NCBI RefSeq assembly: GCF_019264485.1
Contig: NZ_JAHVAA010000002.1
Location: 82,183-146,182, forward strand
Source: Sediminibacterium sp.
GTDB taxonomy: Bacteria > Bacteroidota > Bacteroidia > Chitinophagales > Chitinophagaceae
Reading direction: 5' to 3'
Length of the DNA: 64,000 bases
In this document: positions 17,691 through 26,432 of the stretch, one piece after another
Position numbering within the stretch: the first letter of the stretch is position 1
Layout: the number at the start of each line of letters is the position of its first letter
Notes under the pieces: generated by a model
Told to the model about the DNA's origin: nothing
Seen by the model: the letters and a program-made list of their open reading frames with translations, nothing else
Database searches by the model: none
Translations under genes and position numbers: made by a program

Positions 17691-19001
17691 ATGGAACTGC
17701 TTGTCATTTTATTTGCGATTTGCCTGCAACTTTTTTTGACTTATAAAAAAGTAAGCCCGTTTTTATCATTGCTTATCGTTGCTATTTTATCCGGCATTTT
17801 CCTCGGCATGGAACCCATGCAGATCATTAAATCAGTGGAGAAAGGGGTGGCCAATACTTTGGGTGGTCTGGCGTTAATTATTTGTCTTGGTGCTATCCTT
17901 GGTAAAATACTGGAAACTGGTGGTGCAGCAGAAAAAATTGCACGTACGCTGATCAATGGTTTTGGAGAAAAAAATATTCAATGGGCTATCATGCTCACTG
18001 GTTTTTTTATTGGTATCCCGTTGTATTATAATGCAGGTTTTGTAATACTGGTACCACTGGTTTTTTCCATTGCCCATAAGGCAAAACTACCTTTATTGTA
18101 TGTTGCTATACCCATGGCGGCTGCATTATCAACCACGCATTGTTTTCTTCCTCCCCACCCGAGCCCTGTTTTCCTGGTCAATGCATTTAAAGCTGATATG
18201 GGGAAAACACTGATCTATGGACTAATCATTACAATTCCTGTAGTAATTGTTGCCGGGCCTTTTCTGGGGCGTTTATTGAAAAAAACAGAAGTTACTATCA
18301 AGTCATTTCTTTTTACTTCTGAAGCAGAAAATACAAAAGAACTACCTGCTGCTCTACCCAGTTTTCTCATTGGCCTTTTACCTGTTATACTGATTACCAT
18401 GGCAGTGATTGCCAATTATTTTTTACCCGATCAATTGTTAAAGAAAACGCTTTTGTTTATCGGCGATCCAACCATTGCTTTGTTATTATCAGTATTCCTC
18501 GCCATCGGTGTTTTTGGATTGAAAAGAGGAAACAGTATGGAAACCATTACCAAATGGTTAAATGAAGCCATTTCAGGTATTGCTGTTATTCTACTGATTA
18601 TTACTGCGGGTGGAATTTTCAAGCAGGTTTTACAGGATAGTGGAACAGACCAATACATTGCTTCATTCAGCAGTAAATGGCAAATGCCCCCGTTAATCTT
18701 TGCATGGGTGGTTACTGCATTACTCAGAATTGCCATAGGTTCAGCTACTGTTGCCGGAATTACAGCTGCCAGCGTTGTTACCCCCTTAGTGGCAGCGGGC
18801 AATGTATCACCAGAATTGATGGTATTGGCTATAGGCACCGGAAGTGTATTCGGATCTCATATCAATGATTCTGGCTTTTGGATGTTTAAAGAATTTTTCA
18901 ACCTGACCCTCAAACAAACATTCCTCTCCTGGTCTGTTATGGAAGCCACTATATCTGTGTTAGGGATCATTGGAGTGTTACTGTTAAATCTGGTGATTTA
19001 A
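17691..19001 (+). CDS. GntP-family gluconate/aldonate:H+ symporter
   Basis: This 436-residue inner-membrane protein has about 12 hydrophobic segments and belongs to the GntP family of sugar-acid proton symporters. Diagnostic stretches include GIPLYYNAGFVILVPL, the AALSTTHCFLPPHPSP region and HINDSGFWMFKEFF near the C-terminus. As the last gene of the operon, it most likely imports the aldonate made in the periplasm by the oxidoreductase and lactonase so that the cytoplasmic dehydratases can use it. Gluconate itself or another sugar acid cannot be excluded. Confidence 0.92.
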   Translation: MELLVILFAICLQLFLTYKKVSPFLSLLIVAILSGIFLGMEPMQIIKSVEKGVANTLGGLALIICLGAILGKILETGGAAEKIARTLINGFGEKNIQWAIMLTGFFIGIPLYYNAGFVILVPLVFSIAHKAKLPLLYVAIPMAAALSTTHCFLPPHPSPVFLVNAFKADMGKTLIYGLIITIPVVIVAGPFLGRLLKKTEVTIKSFLFTSEAENTKELPAALPSFLIGLLPVILITMAVIANYFLPDQLLKKTLLFIGDPTIALLLSVFLAIGVFGLKRGNSMETITKWLNEAISGIAVILLIITAGGIFKQVLQDSGTDQYIASFSSKWQMPPLIFAWVVTALLRIAIGSATVAGITAASVVTPLVAAGNVSPELMVLAIGTGSVFGSHINDSGFWMFKEFFNLTLKQTFLSWSVMEATISVLGIIGVLLLNLVI

Positions 19002-19035
19002 ACAGAGAAGTAAGAAATTAATAAATAAGGAATAT

Positions 19036-19083
19036 GAAATAAGAAATCAGAAAATAGAATCCCACTTTCTGATTTCTTATTTC
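19036..19083. terminator. Convergent 18-bp hairpin terminator
   Basis: Arms 19036-19053 and 19066-19083 are exactly complementary (core AAGAAATCAGAAA). The hairpin lies between the convergent ends of the GntP gene (19001) and the ABC permease gene (19098). Both sides are built from a repeated AAGAAAT/TAAG word that on the minus strand starts at the permease's TAG stop. Confidence 0.75.
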
Positions 19084-19097
19084 TTATTCCTAATTTC

Positions 19098-20438
19098 CTA
19101 ATTTTTCTTAACCGCCCACTTCCACAGCTCTTTCCAGGTAACTTTTTTACCGTACATCAGGATACCGGTACGATAAATTTTAGCGGCAAGCCAGGTGGTT
19201 CCGAAGAAACCGAGTATCAGGAATACCATACTCAATATGAGTTGAAATACGGTTACCCCATCTGGTATACCATGTGCCACCCTCGCCATCATAACAATGG
19301 GTGATGTAAGCGGAAACAGACTTCCGAAAACCGCCAGGCTTCCATTAGGATTATTCACGGCCTGCATCATGATAACAATGGCAAAGATGATCGGCATCAT
19401 AATAGGTAATAACAGGCTCTGTGCATCCTGCATATCTTCATTGGCAGCACTACCTACAGCAGCAAACAAAGAAGCATACATAAAGTATCCACCCAGGAAA
19501 TAGAATATAAAACAACCGATAATCAAAGGGAAATTGATTTCATTTAATCCTGCCATAATACCACTGAGTGCGCCAGACTGTTTGGCTGTTTCGGCAGCAG
19601 CCATCATACCGGGCTGAACAGGCTGCGTTTGCATTTGTTCAAACAGTTGAGGGAACAATACCGGAATCAATAACTGAATGGCAAAAATCAACACCCCCCA
19701 TATAATAAACTGTAATAAACCTACGGCACCAATACCAATAATCTTACCCATCATTAATTGAAAAGGCTTTACGCTACTGATGATTACTTCAGCAATACGG
19801 CTTACTTTTTCTTCTACTACCCCTCTCATTACCATAGTACCGTAAATAAAGAGAATGATATAGATCATAAACCCGGAAACAAAACCAACACCATAACTCA
19901 AGCCTACTTTTGTCTGGTTCTCCGTTTTACCTGATGAACTTGAAAAAATAATGGATTCTTTCTGGTTCTGGATGCTATCGAGTTGCGTCTTTGAAATATT
20001 CATGGCCATCAGGCGCTTCTCTTCCAGGGTTTTACTGATACGGTTTTCTATCTTCTCGCGGGTCATGATACCTACCGTTTTAGCCGACCTGAAATGCAGA
20101 GAATCTATTGTCTTACTTGTTATGGAATACCCGGCAGGCACGTAGAGATAGGCATCGTATTCTTTTTGCTCCAGTTTTGTTTTTAATACAGTTGTATCAT
20201 CTTTTACAAATTCAAAGATTACATCACTGCCTTTTTTACTGTCGATTTCACCATTAAAAACATTGGCATTATCTGATACGGCAATTTTGAAATTATCTGA
20301 AGACTTTACGGTAAAAAAGATGATAGCGGCATAAAAAGCAAAAATGAGTACGGGTACCCCAATCGTGGTTAACAGAAATGTTTTTTTCTGAACCCTGGTA
20401 AGAAATTCTCTTTTGGCTACTAATGATATTTTATTCAT
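19098..20438 (-). CDS. ABC-2 type exporter permease (NatB-like)
   Basis: This 446-residue inner-membrane protein has a first helix at about 20-42, a large extracytoplasmic domain of about 130 residues, and a cluster of five to six helices in the C-terminal half. That layout is typical of NatB/YhaP-type ABC-2 permeases. The opening KREFLTRVQKKTFLLTTIGVP is a common start in the family. It follows the ATPase gene by 34 bp and forms an exporter with it. The transported substrate is unknown; relatives have been linked to sodium or drug efflux. Confidence 0.88.
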   Translation of the reverse strand: MNKISLVAKREFLTRVQKKTFLLTTIGVPVLIFAFYAAIIFFTVKSSDNFKIAVSDNANVFNGEIDSKKGSDVIFEFVKDDTTVLKTKLEQKEYDAYLYVPAGYSITSKTIDSLHFRSAKTVGIMTREKIENRISKTLEEKRLMAMNISKTQLDSIQNQKESIIFSSSSGKTENQTKVGLSYGVGFVSGFMIYIILFIYGTMVMRGVVEEKVSRIAEVIISSVKPFQLMMGKIIGIGAVGLLQFIIWGVLIFAIQLLIPVLFPQLFEQMQTQPVQPGMMAAAETAKQSGALSGIMAGLNEINFPLIIGCFIFYFLGGYFMYASLFAAVGSAANEDMQDAQSLLLPIMMPIIFAIVIMMQAVNNPNGSLAVFGSLFPLTSPIVMMARVAHGIPDGVTVFQLILSMVFLILGFFGTTWLAAKIYRTGILMYGKKVTWKELWKWAVKKN

Positions 20439-20472
20439 AAATTATGTAGTTAGTTGGTTGAAGGGAAACTTT

Positions 20473-21414
20473 TTAATCTACTTGCTGAAACGATCTGGTT
20501 CGGGCATTACTGCCTTCTACCAGGCGGATAAATATTTCGTTAAGCGATGGAAGAATTTCATTGAAAGCTTCTACAGTAACACCCTGCTGCAGAAAATGCA
20601 TCAGGATATCGTTACTTTTAAACCCTTCATTAATCTTCAATACATAGCCATTGCCCTTGTCTTCAAGAATACTAAAAGCCTGACTACCCACATTAATATT
20701 TTCGCCCTGAATTTTTATACTGAATTTATTCTCTTTAAAACTTTGTTTGATGCCTGACACTGAACCATCCAGCACTTTTTTACCGAGGTTCATCAAAATA
20801 ATATGATCACATATTTCCTCTACCTGCTCCATCCGGTGCGTACTGAAAATAATGGTTGATCCTCTTTTGGCGAGTCCGAATATTTCATCCTTAATCAGAT
20901 TGGCATTTAAAGGGTCAAGTCCACTGAAAGGCTCGTCGAGGATAATAAGTTTGGGTTCATGTAATACCGTCGTTACAAACTGTAGTTTTTGGCTCATCCC
21001 TTTACTCAGGTCTTCTACTTTTTTATTCCACCATGTTTCCATTTCCAGTTTCTTAAACCAGAACCTTATTTTTTCCATGGCTTCGGTCTTACTCAATCCC
21101 TTTAACTGGGCCAGGTAAAGCGCCTGCTCACCAATTTTCATTTTCTTGTACAGTCCTCTTTCTTCAGGCATATAGCCGATTAGCTGGATATCGTTGATCG
21201 GATCGAATTTTTTTCCGTCCAGCATAATCTCTCCCATATCCGGATAGAAGATTCCGGTAATCATCCGGAGCAATGTGGTTTTACCTGCACCATTCGGTCC
21301 GAGCAAACCAAAAATGCTTCCTTTTTCAATGGAAAAACTGATATCATCCACTGCTTTTTGTGTGGCATAATATTTTCTTAATGCCTGTAGTTCGAGAATC
21401 TTACTCATATTCAT
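20473..21414 (-). CDS. ABC exporter ATPase subunit (NatA-like)
   Basis: This 313-residue ATPase has a Walker A GPNGAGKTT (about residue 40-48), the signature LSKGMSQK, Walker B LIILDEPFSGLD and a downstream switch His (FSTHRMEQVEE). A C-terminal extension of about 90 residues, seen in ABC-2 exporter ATPases, follows the nucleotide-binding domain. It is the first gene of the two-gene exporter operon. A second ATG two codons inside (21408) is an alternative start. Confidence 0.92.
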   Translation of the reverse strand: MNMSKILELQALRKYYATQKAVDDISFSIEKGSIFGLLGPNGAGKTTLLRMITGIFYPDMGEIMLDGKKFDPINDIQLIGYMPEERGLYKKMKIGEQALYLAQLKGLSKTEAMEKIRFWFKKLEMETWWNKKVEDLSKGMSQKLQFVTTVLHEPKLIILDEPFSGLDPLNANLIKDEIFGLAKRGSTIIFSTHRMEQVEEICDHIILMNLGKKVLDGSVSGIKQSFKENKFSIKIQGENINVGSQAFSILEDKGNGYVLKINEGFKSNDILMHFLQQGVTVEAFNEILPSLNEIFIRLVEGSNARTRSFQQVD

Positions 21415-21511
21415 GTTTGGTTAAGGTCTGGGAAAGAGTTTCGGGTGATGAAGGTAATAAATCGCCGTCAACAGCAGGTTAGTAGCCTAAACATTCCAAA
21501 TATTACAGGAG

Positions 21512-22564
21512 ATGAAACCGAATACCCTATTTTCGCAGCCGGTCTTTAAAAAAATGAATATGAAAAGATATATACAACCCATACTGGTGGCTGTTTTAAT
21601 GGTTTTTTTCATCGTTGGTTCAGGATGGGGGTTTCTCGTTCACAGAACCATTCATCAACTGGCCGTCTATGAATTACCCGACCCTGTAAGGTCCTTCTTT
21701 TACAGGAATATGGAAAACCTTGTCAACAATGCCCCAAGACCCGATATCAGAAGGAATGAAGACAGTACAGAAGCCCCCCGACATTTTATTGACTTTGAAA
21801 TGTATGGTGCTGATGCGGCGCATAAAATGCCGATGGACTGGCAAAAAGCCATTCAGCTATATTCTAAAGACAGTTTATTGAAATATGGTTACGTGCCATA
21901 CCATATTATATATATACAGGGTAAGCTTACACAGGCGTTTAAAATGAAAAATAAGGACAGTATTCTTTTTTATGCCGCCGATCTGGGGCATTATATTGGA
22001 GATATACATGTACCCCTGCATACTACGGTGAATTATGATGGTCAGCTTAGCAATCAAAAAGGGTTACACAGTTTATGGGAGTCTATGATTCCTGAAATTG
22101 AAATTGGCAATTACCGTTTATATTCTGCTCACCAGGCCGTATACCTGAAAAACCCCTCAGATGCTATCTGGAAAGTGGCCCGGGCTAGTTTTAATATGGT
22201 ACCTGAAATGCTGGCCAAAGAAAAAGAAGTATCTGCCGCCTTTACTGAAGAGGAGAAATACAGGGTACAGATCAGAAGAGGACGTGAATCGAAAACCTAT
22301 ACCTCAGCATTTGCCAAAGCTTATGCCGCATCTTTAAAAAACAGTATTAATGACAGACTGATACAATCTGCTGATATGATTGCCAATTTCTGGTACACAG
22401 CCTGGGTAGATGCAGGAAAGCCAGACCTTTCAGGTATAGGCGGACAGCTTACAGAGCAAGAGAAAAAGCAGCTTGAAACAGAATTGTCTGCTTTTAAAAA
22501 GAATGAGCTCATTCAGCAGCAATTACTCATATCTAAAAAACAGACTGAAAACAGCAATAACTGA
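21512..22564 (+). CDS. Zinc-dependent S1/P1 nuclease or phospholipase C-like protein
   Basis: The protein has a signal peptide followed by Trp-Gly (GSGWGFLVHRTIHQLA), where the mature N-terminal Trp and the nearby His residues would bind zinc. The later segment ADLGHYIGDIHVPLH carries the HxxxD and H zinc ligands, and GLHSLWE supplies further typical residues. These features belong to the superfamily of P1 nuclease and zinc-dependent phospholipase C. Which of the two substrates is used cannot be told. The frame gives 350 residues from 21512; starts at 21554 or 21560 leave a more ordinary signal peptide. A hairpin terminator follows. Confidence 0.8.
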   Translation: MKPNTLFSQPVFKKMNMKRYIQPILVAVLMVFFIVGSGWGFLVHRTIHQLAVYELPDPVRSFFYRNMENLVNNAPRPDIRRNEDSTEAPRHFIDFEMYGADAAHKMPMDWQKAIQLYSKDSLLKYGYVPYHIIYIQGKLTQAFKMKNKDSILFYAADLGHYIGDIHVPLHTTVNYDGQLSNQKGLHSLWESMIPEIEIGNYRLYSAHQAVYLKNPSDAIWKVARASFNMVPEMLAKEKEVSAAFTEEEKYRVQIRRGRESKTYTSAFAKAYAASLKNSINDRLIQSADMIANFWYTAWVDAGKPDLSGIGGQLTEQEKKQLETELSAFKKNELIQQQLLISKKQTENSNN

Positions 22565-22594
22565 TTATCCGCATTAAACCCCAAAAAATGGGTG

Positions 22595-22626
22595 AAAAAA
22601 CGGTTGTGGAAACACAGCCGTTTTTT
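22595..22626 (+). terminator. Intrinsic terminator after the nuclease gene
   Basis: Arms of 14 bp (AAAAAACGGTTGTG and CACAGCCGTTTTTT, one T-G wobble) enclose a GAAA loop and end in T6. It separates the nuclease gene from the three-paralogue cluster. Confidence 0.85.
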
Positions 22627-22669
22627 ATATATTCATTTTTATCGAAAGCCAGAAAGATTTGATTTGTAA

Positions 22670-23359
22670 ATGAAAATCATCAGTAATCATATTGTAGAAG
22701 CCATAGCACTTATTACCGCTGTCTGGAATTACCGGTATATAAAAAACACGAGATATGTTTATTTTATTCCTGTTTTAGCATTTATCCTATTGGGGGAACT
22801 TGGGGGAGTGTATTTTGCTAATCCCCCCAACCTGAGTGTAGCCAAAAATTCACATATATATTTATCACTTGCCATGGTTCAATTTATTTTCTATGGTTAT
22901 ATGTTTTATCAGATTATTCATTCAAAACGAATGAAACAGATTATTTTTATTGGCACATCTGTAATCTTATTACTGTTGGCCATATGGCTATTCTTTTTTG
23001 ATAAAATTAGTGTGCCTTTGACCATTACAAACGGTGTCGCAGGCTTTTTCTTCAGTTGTGTATCCTGTTTTTATTTATACGAAAAAAGTATCACCCCCAC
23101 TCAAACAGAAGAATCACTCTTTGGCAATCCTGATTTTTGGTTTGCAATAGGCATACTTATTTTTCGGGTAACGGCTACTATTCCCTTCTTGCTTTATTTT
23201 TTCTTAAGCAAGAATCAAATATTGTTTTTGGGCAAACCATTGTATCACTTCTTCCCACAGGTATTTAGCGTTGTTTTGTATGGTTGCTTTACAATTGCGA
23301 TTATTTTATGGAGGAAAAAAGCTTTATTAACCGCTTCAGAAAATAAGACTGCACAATAA
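22670..23359 (+). CDS. Seven-helix membrane protein, tandem paralogue 1
   Basis: I do not recognise a named family for this 229-residue protein. It has about seven hydrophobic helices, an N-terminal block IVEAIALITA, conserved TRYVYFIP, a GELGG motif near residue 43, FFFSCVSCFYLYEK in the middle and a near-C-terminal block NPDFWFAIGILIF followed by FSVVLYGCFTIAIIL. All of these recur in the next two proteins. It is the first gene of a cluster ending with a two-component kinase and regulator, so a sensory or signal-transmitting role in the membrane is the leading guess. Positions such as the GCFTIAIIL tail resemble a packed helix bundle, and no catalytic residues are evident. Confidence 0.75.
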   Translation: MKIISNHIVEAIALITAVWNYRYIKNTRYVYFIPVLAFILLGELGGVYFANPPNLSVAKNSHIYLSLAMVQFIFYGYMFYQIIHSKRMKQIIFIGTSVILLLLAIWLFFFDKISVPLTITNGVAGFFFSCVSCFYLYEKSITPTQTEESLFGNPDFWFAIGILIFRVTATIPFLLYFFLSKNQILFLGKPLYHFFPQVFSVVLYGCFTIAIILWRKKALLTASENKTAQ

Positions 23360-23409
23360 GATCAAATGAACAGAATAAAAAACAAGATGTCATTTTAATT
23401 TTTTTTCCG

Positions 23410-24078
23410 ATGAAAATCATCAGTAATCATATTGTAGAAGCCATAGCACTTATTACGGCTATCTGGAACTGGAAGTATATAAAAAATACACGGTATGTCT
23501 ATTTTATACCTTTTTTAGCCTTTGTTTTATTAGGAGAGCTTGGAGGCATTTATTTTTCGAGTCCGCCACACCTGAATGCAGAAAAGAATATGCATATCTA
23601 CCTTACAATTACTATAGTAGAAACTATTTTTTTTGCATACATTTTTTATCAGATCCTGCAGTCAGAAAAGATAAAACAATTTACTTTCATAGGGTCAACC
23701 ATCCTCGTATCGCTTATGACAGCATGGTTTTTCTTTTTTGTTGATATAAGTGTTTTACTCACCAATACTATCGGCATTACTGGCTTTTTCTTTAGTTGCG
23801 TTTCCTGCTTCTATTTATACGAAAAAAATATTACGACTGAGAAAACAGATGAAAATCTTATCAGAAACCCAGATTTCTGGTTTGCGATTGGTGTACTTAT
23901 TTTTTGGGTCACCTGTACTATACCTTTTATTCTTTACTTTTTTTTAAGCAAAAATAAATTATTGATTTTTGGAGTACCGATATACAGACTCTTTCCGCAA
24001 ATATTCAGTGTGGTTTTATATGGCTGCTTTACGATTGCAATTATTTTATCGAGAAAAAATTCATTCCCAAAACGATGA
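23410..24078 (+). CDS. Seven-helix membrane protein, tandem paralogue 2
   Basis: This 222-residue protein is homologous along its full length to the preceding and following ones. The first 47 nt of the gene are identical to paralogue 1, while the rest has diverged clearly. The shared landmarks are GELGG, FFFSCVSCFYLYEK, NPDFWFAIGVLIFWVTCTIPF (given in part) and FSVVLYGCFTIAIIL. The WVTCTIPFILYFFLSKN block is closer to paralogue 3 than to paralogue 1. The function is unknown. The role is judged from the overlap of the cluster with a kinase gene. Confidence 0.75.
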   Translation: MKIISNHIVEAIALITAIWNWKYIKNTRYVYFIPFLAFVLLGELGGIYFSSPPHLNAEKNMHIYLTITIVETIFFAYIFYQILQSEKIKQFTFIGSTILVSLMTAWFFFFVDISVLLTNTIGITGFFFSCVSCFYLYEKNITTEKTDENLIRNPDFWFAIGVLIFWVTCTIPFILYFFLSKNKLLIFGVPIYRLFPQIFSVVLYGCFTIAIILSRKNSFPKR

Positions 24079-24167
24079 TTTTATCATGCTATGAAATAAT
24101 ATTTTTACTCGCCTTTTTTAGACTACTGCTCAAAAAGAATCATTAAGGCGTAAGACTCGATTATTAA

Positions 24168-24827
24168 ATGAAAATAACTCCTAATCATATTACAGAAGGT
24201 ATCGCTCTTCTTACAGCGATCTGGAACTATAAGTACATCGCTAAGACGAGGTATGTTTATTTTATCCCCTATTTAGCCGTAATTCTATCCGGTGAACTGG
24301 GTGCAACTTATTTTTCAGAACTGCCTAATAAAAGTATTTTTAAGAATAATCATATTTATCTTTTTATTTCGACAATCGAAACAATCTTTTTGGGCTATCA
24401 GTTTCATCAGATGTTCAGGTCTGAAAAAATGAAATATTTTATTCTTAGCAGTACATTATTGATTATTGTATTAAAGATCTTGTTGTTATTTTTTTTTGTT
24501 GATATTAGTGTTTTTCTTTCGAATATCTGGGGTTTAACAGGTTTTTTATATAGTTGTATTGCATGTCTATATCTTTATGAAGTAATTATCTACAGTAATA
24601 AACAGGAAGAATTACTGTTACGCAACCCTGATTTCTGGTTTGCATTAGGAATACTTATTTTTTGGGTTACCTGTACTATTCCATTTATACTTTATTTTTT
24701 CCTGAGTAAAAATCAAGTATTGATTTTTGGAATACCTATTTACAGATTATTCCCACAGGTATTTAGTGTAGTTTTATATGGCTGCTTTATAGTTGCAATT
24801 ATTTTATGGAAGAAGTATCAAAAGTAA
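24168..24827 (+). CDS. Seven-helix membrane protein, tandem paralogue 3
   Basis: The third copy, 219 residues, keeps the same helix layout and the blocks TRYVYFIP, NPDFWFALGILIFWVTC and FSVVLYGCF. Its DNA has diverged most at the 5' end. It overlaps the kinase gene by 22 bp in a different frame, so the two are translationally coupled, and this copy is the best candidate for a direct kinase partner. An 89-bp gap separates it from paralogue 2 and holds no recognisable element. Confidence 0.75.
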   Translation: MKITPNHITEGIALLTAIWNYKYIAKTRYVYFIPYLAVILSGELGATYFSELPNKSIFKNNHIYLFISTIETIFLGYQFHQMFRSEKMKYFILSSTLLIIVLKILLLFFFVDISVFLSNIWGLTGFLYSCIACLYLYEVIIYSNKQEELLLRNPDFWFALGILIFWVTCTIPFILYFFLSKNQVLIFGIPIYRLFPQVFSVVLYGCFIVAIILWKKYQK

Positions 24828-25591
24828 TCGTAGTAGGTGTAGTAACAGGAACCATGTTTTTGTTACTTTTTACCCTCATCATGATGATGGTACTCATTAA
24901 CTATCAGCGCAGGAAGAAGAAACTGGCCTATGAAAAAAAAGTTATGGAGGCGCAGTTTGAACAGGAACTTTTGCAGACACAACTCGAAATGCAGGAACAT
25001 ACACTTAAAACAGTGAGCCAGGAAATTCATGACAATGTGGGACAAATCCTCAGCCTTGCAAAAGTAAACCTGAATATACTTTCGATGGAAGGACAGCAGG
25101 ACCCAAAAATAACTGAAGTAAAAGAACTCGTAGGAAAAGCCATACAGGAGTTGAGAGCTATCAGTACAGGCTATTTTGCTGATACACTGGTTGAAGAGGG
25201 TCTGATTGCTGCAATAAAGCGGGAATTGACACAGTTGGAAAAAACGGGTATATTCTCCACCTCTTTTCAGGCTGATACAGACCAGTTATCGATCGACAAA
25301 ACAAGGACCATTTTTATATACCGCATGTTTCAGGAAATCTGCAATAATATCATCAAACATGCACAAGCTACTCAAGTAGCTGTTCGCCTAATAATTGAGA
25401 AACAACAGATACATATGATCATCAGTGACAATGGAAATGGTTTTAACGAATCTGATGAAACATTTAAACCTGGTATGGGATTAAGCAGCATCCGTCAGCG
25501 TGCTTTAATGATTGGGGCAAAAGTAAATATTCAAAGCAGTGCAGGTCAGGGAACCACGATTGAATTAATATTTAATGAAGCAAATACATGA
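24806..25591 (+). CDS. NarL-type (HisKA_3) sensor histidine kinase with one membrane helix
   Basis: This 261-residue kinase has a single hydrophobic segment (7-31), a charged coiled linker, the HisKA_3 box QEIHDNVGQ with His75, an N-box FQEICNNIIKHAQAT, and G-box motifs DNGNGF and GMGLSSIRQRA. It lacks any sensor, PAS or periplasmic domain. Most NarL-type kinases of this size depend on a partner or are cytosolic, and here the separate seven-helix proteins upstream are the obvious candidate partners. Its stop overlaps the regulator's ATG by 4 bp (ATGA). Confidence 0.92.
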   Translation: MEEVSKVIVVGVVTGTMFLLLFTLIMMMVLINYQRRKKKLAYEKKVMEAQFEQELLQTQLEMQEHTLKTVSQEIHDNVGQILSLAKVNLNILSMEGQQDPKITEVKELVGKAIQELRAISTGYFADTLVEEGLIAAIKRELTQLEKTGIFSTSFQADTDQLSIDKTRTIFIYRMFQEICNNIIKHAQATQVAVRLIIEKQQIHMIISDNGNGFNESDETFKPGMGLSSIRQRALMIGAKVNIQSSAGQGTTIELIFNEANT

Positions 25592-26226
25592 TAAAAGTAG
25601 CTTTGGTAGACGATCATATCATCCTCCGGAAAAGCCTGGCGGTGTTGATAGGCATGTTACAGGGATTTACGGTAACCTCAGAGTCTGATAATGGAGAGCA
25701 GTTTATCAGTCAGTTAAACAATGAAGATCTTCCCGATATTGTTCTGATGGATATTACCATGCCTGTTATGGATGGCCTGGAAACAACCAAATGGCTTAAA
25801 CAAAACTACCCATCAATAAAAGTTATCGCATTAAGTATGCTGAAGAATGACCTTATTGTAATCAGGATGCTCAAAAACGGAGCAAGAGGATATTTGTTGA
25901 AAGATTGCGAACCCGGTGAACTAAAGCTTGCCATAACAGAAGTGTATCAAAAAGGATATTATTATAATGAATGGCTCACACCCCGCATGAAAACCAAAGC
26001 ATCGGATGCAGATTCGTTAAAAACAAAAATAATGATTAACGAAGGTGAACTGATTTTTCTGCGTCTGAGTTGTACTGAAAAAACCTACAAAGAAATTGCA
26101 GACGAAATGGGTATCAGTGTACGTACGGTGGATGGCTATCGAGACGCCCTTTTTCAGAAATTGCAGGTAAGTACGCGTGTTGGACTGGCTATATATGCAA
26201 TAAAAAACGAATTAGTGCTGCTTTGA
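25588..26226 (+). CDS. NarL/LuxR-family response regulator
   Basis: This 212-residue regulator has a receiver domain (D8/D9 pocket, phosphoacceptor D55 in VLMDITMP, and ALSM at the switch Ser position) and a C-terminal LuxR-type helix-turn-helix (about 145-205: CTEKTYKEIADEMGISVRTV). It starts within the kinase stop codon and forms the last gene of the cluster. Targets are unknown; autoregulation of the cluster is common in this class. Confidence 0.93.
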   Translation: MIKVALVDDHIILRKSLAVLIGMLQGFTVTSESDNGEQFISQLNNEDLPDIVLMDITMPVMDGLETTKWLKQNYPSIKVIALSMLKNDLIVIRMLKNGARGYLLKDCEPGELKLAITEVYQKGYYYNEWLTPRMKTKASDADSLKTKIMINEGELIFLRLSCTEKTYKEIADEMGISVRTVDGYRDALFQKLQVSTRVGLAIYAIKNELVLL

Positions 26227-26402
26227 AAAAATGGGTGTTTTTCCCCTTGTTCAGACTATTTCCCTCTTTTACTTTTGCCATCAGGATCGTTTATAGTGAT
26301 GATTTTATTGCTATAGATGAAGAGAGATAGCAACCATGACCTAGGGGGGTAAATGGATTGCTGTCTCAATCCTGTTTTCTCATTTACTAAGTGAACCAAT
26401 CG

Positions 26403-26432
26403 AAAAGGGGGAGTTGTATTACTTCTCCTTTT
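26403..26432 (+). terminator. Possible terminator for the response-regulator operon
   Basis: On the plus strand AAAAGGGGGAG pairs with CTTCTCCTTTT through two G-U pairs around an 8-nt loop. It overlaps the end of the convergent FAD oxidoreductase gene. The following T-tract is short, so this is a weak call. The rest of the 26227-26418 gap shows nothing else. Confidence 0.35.
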
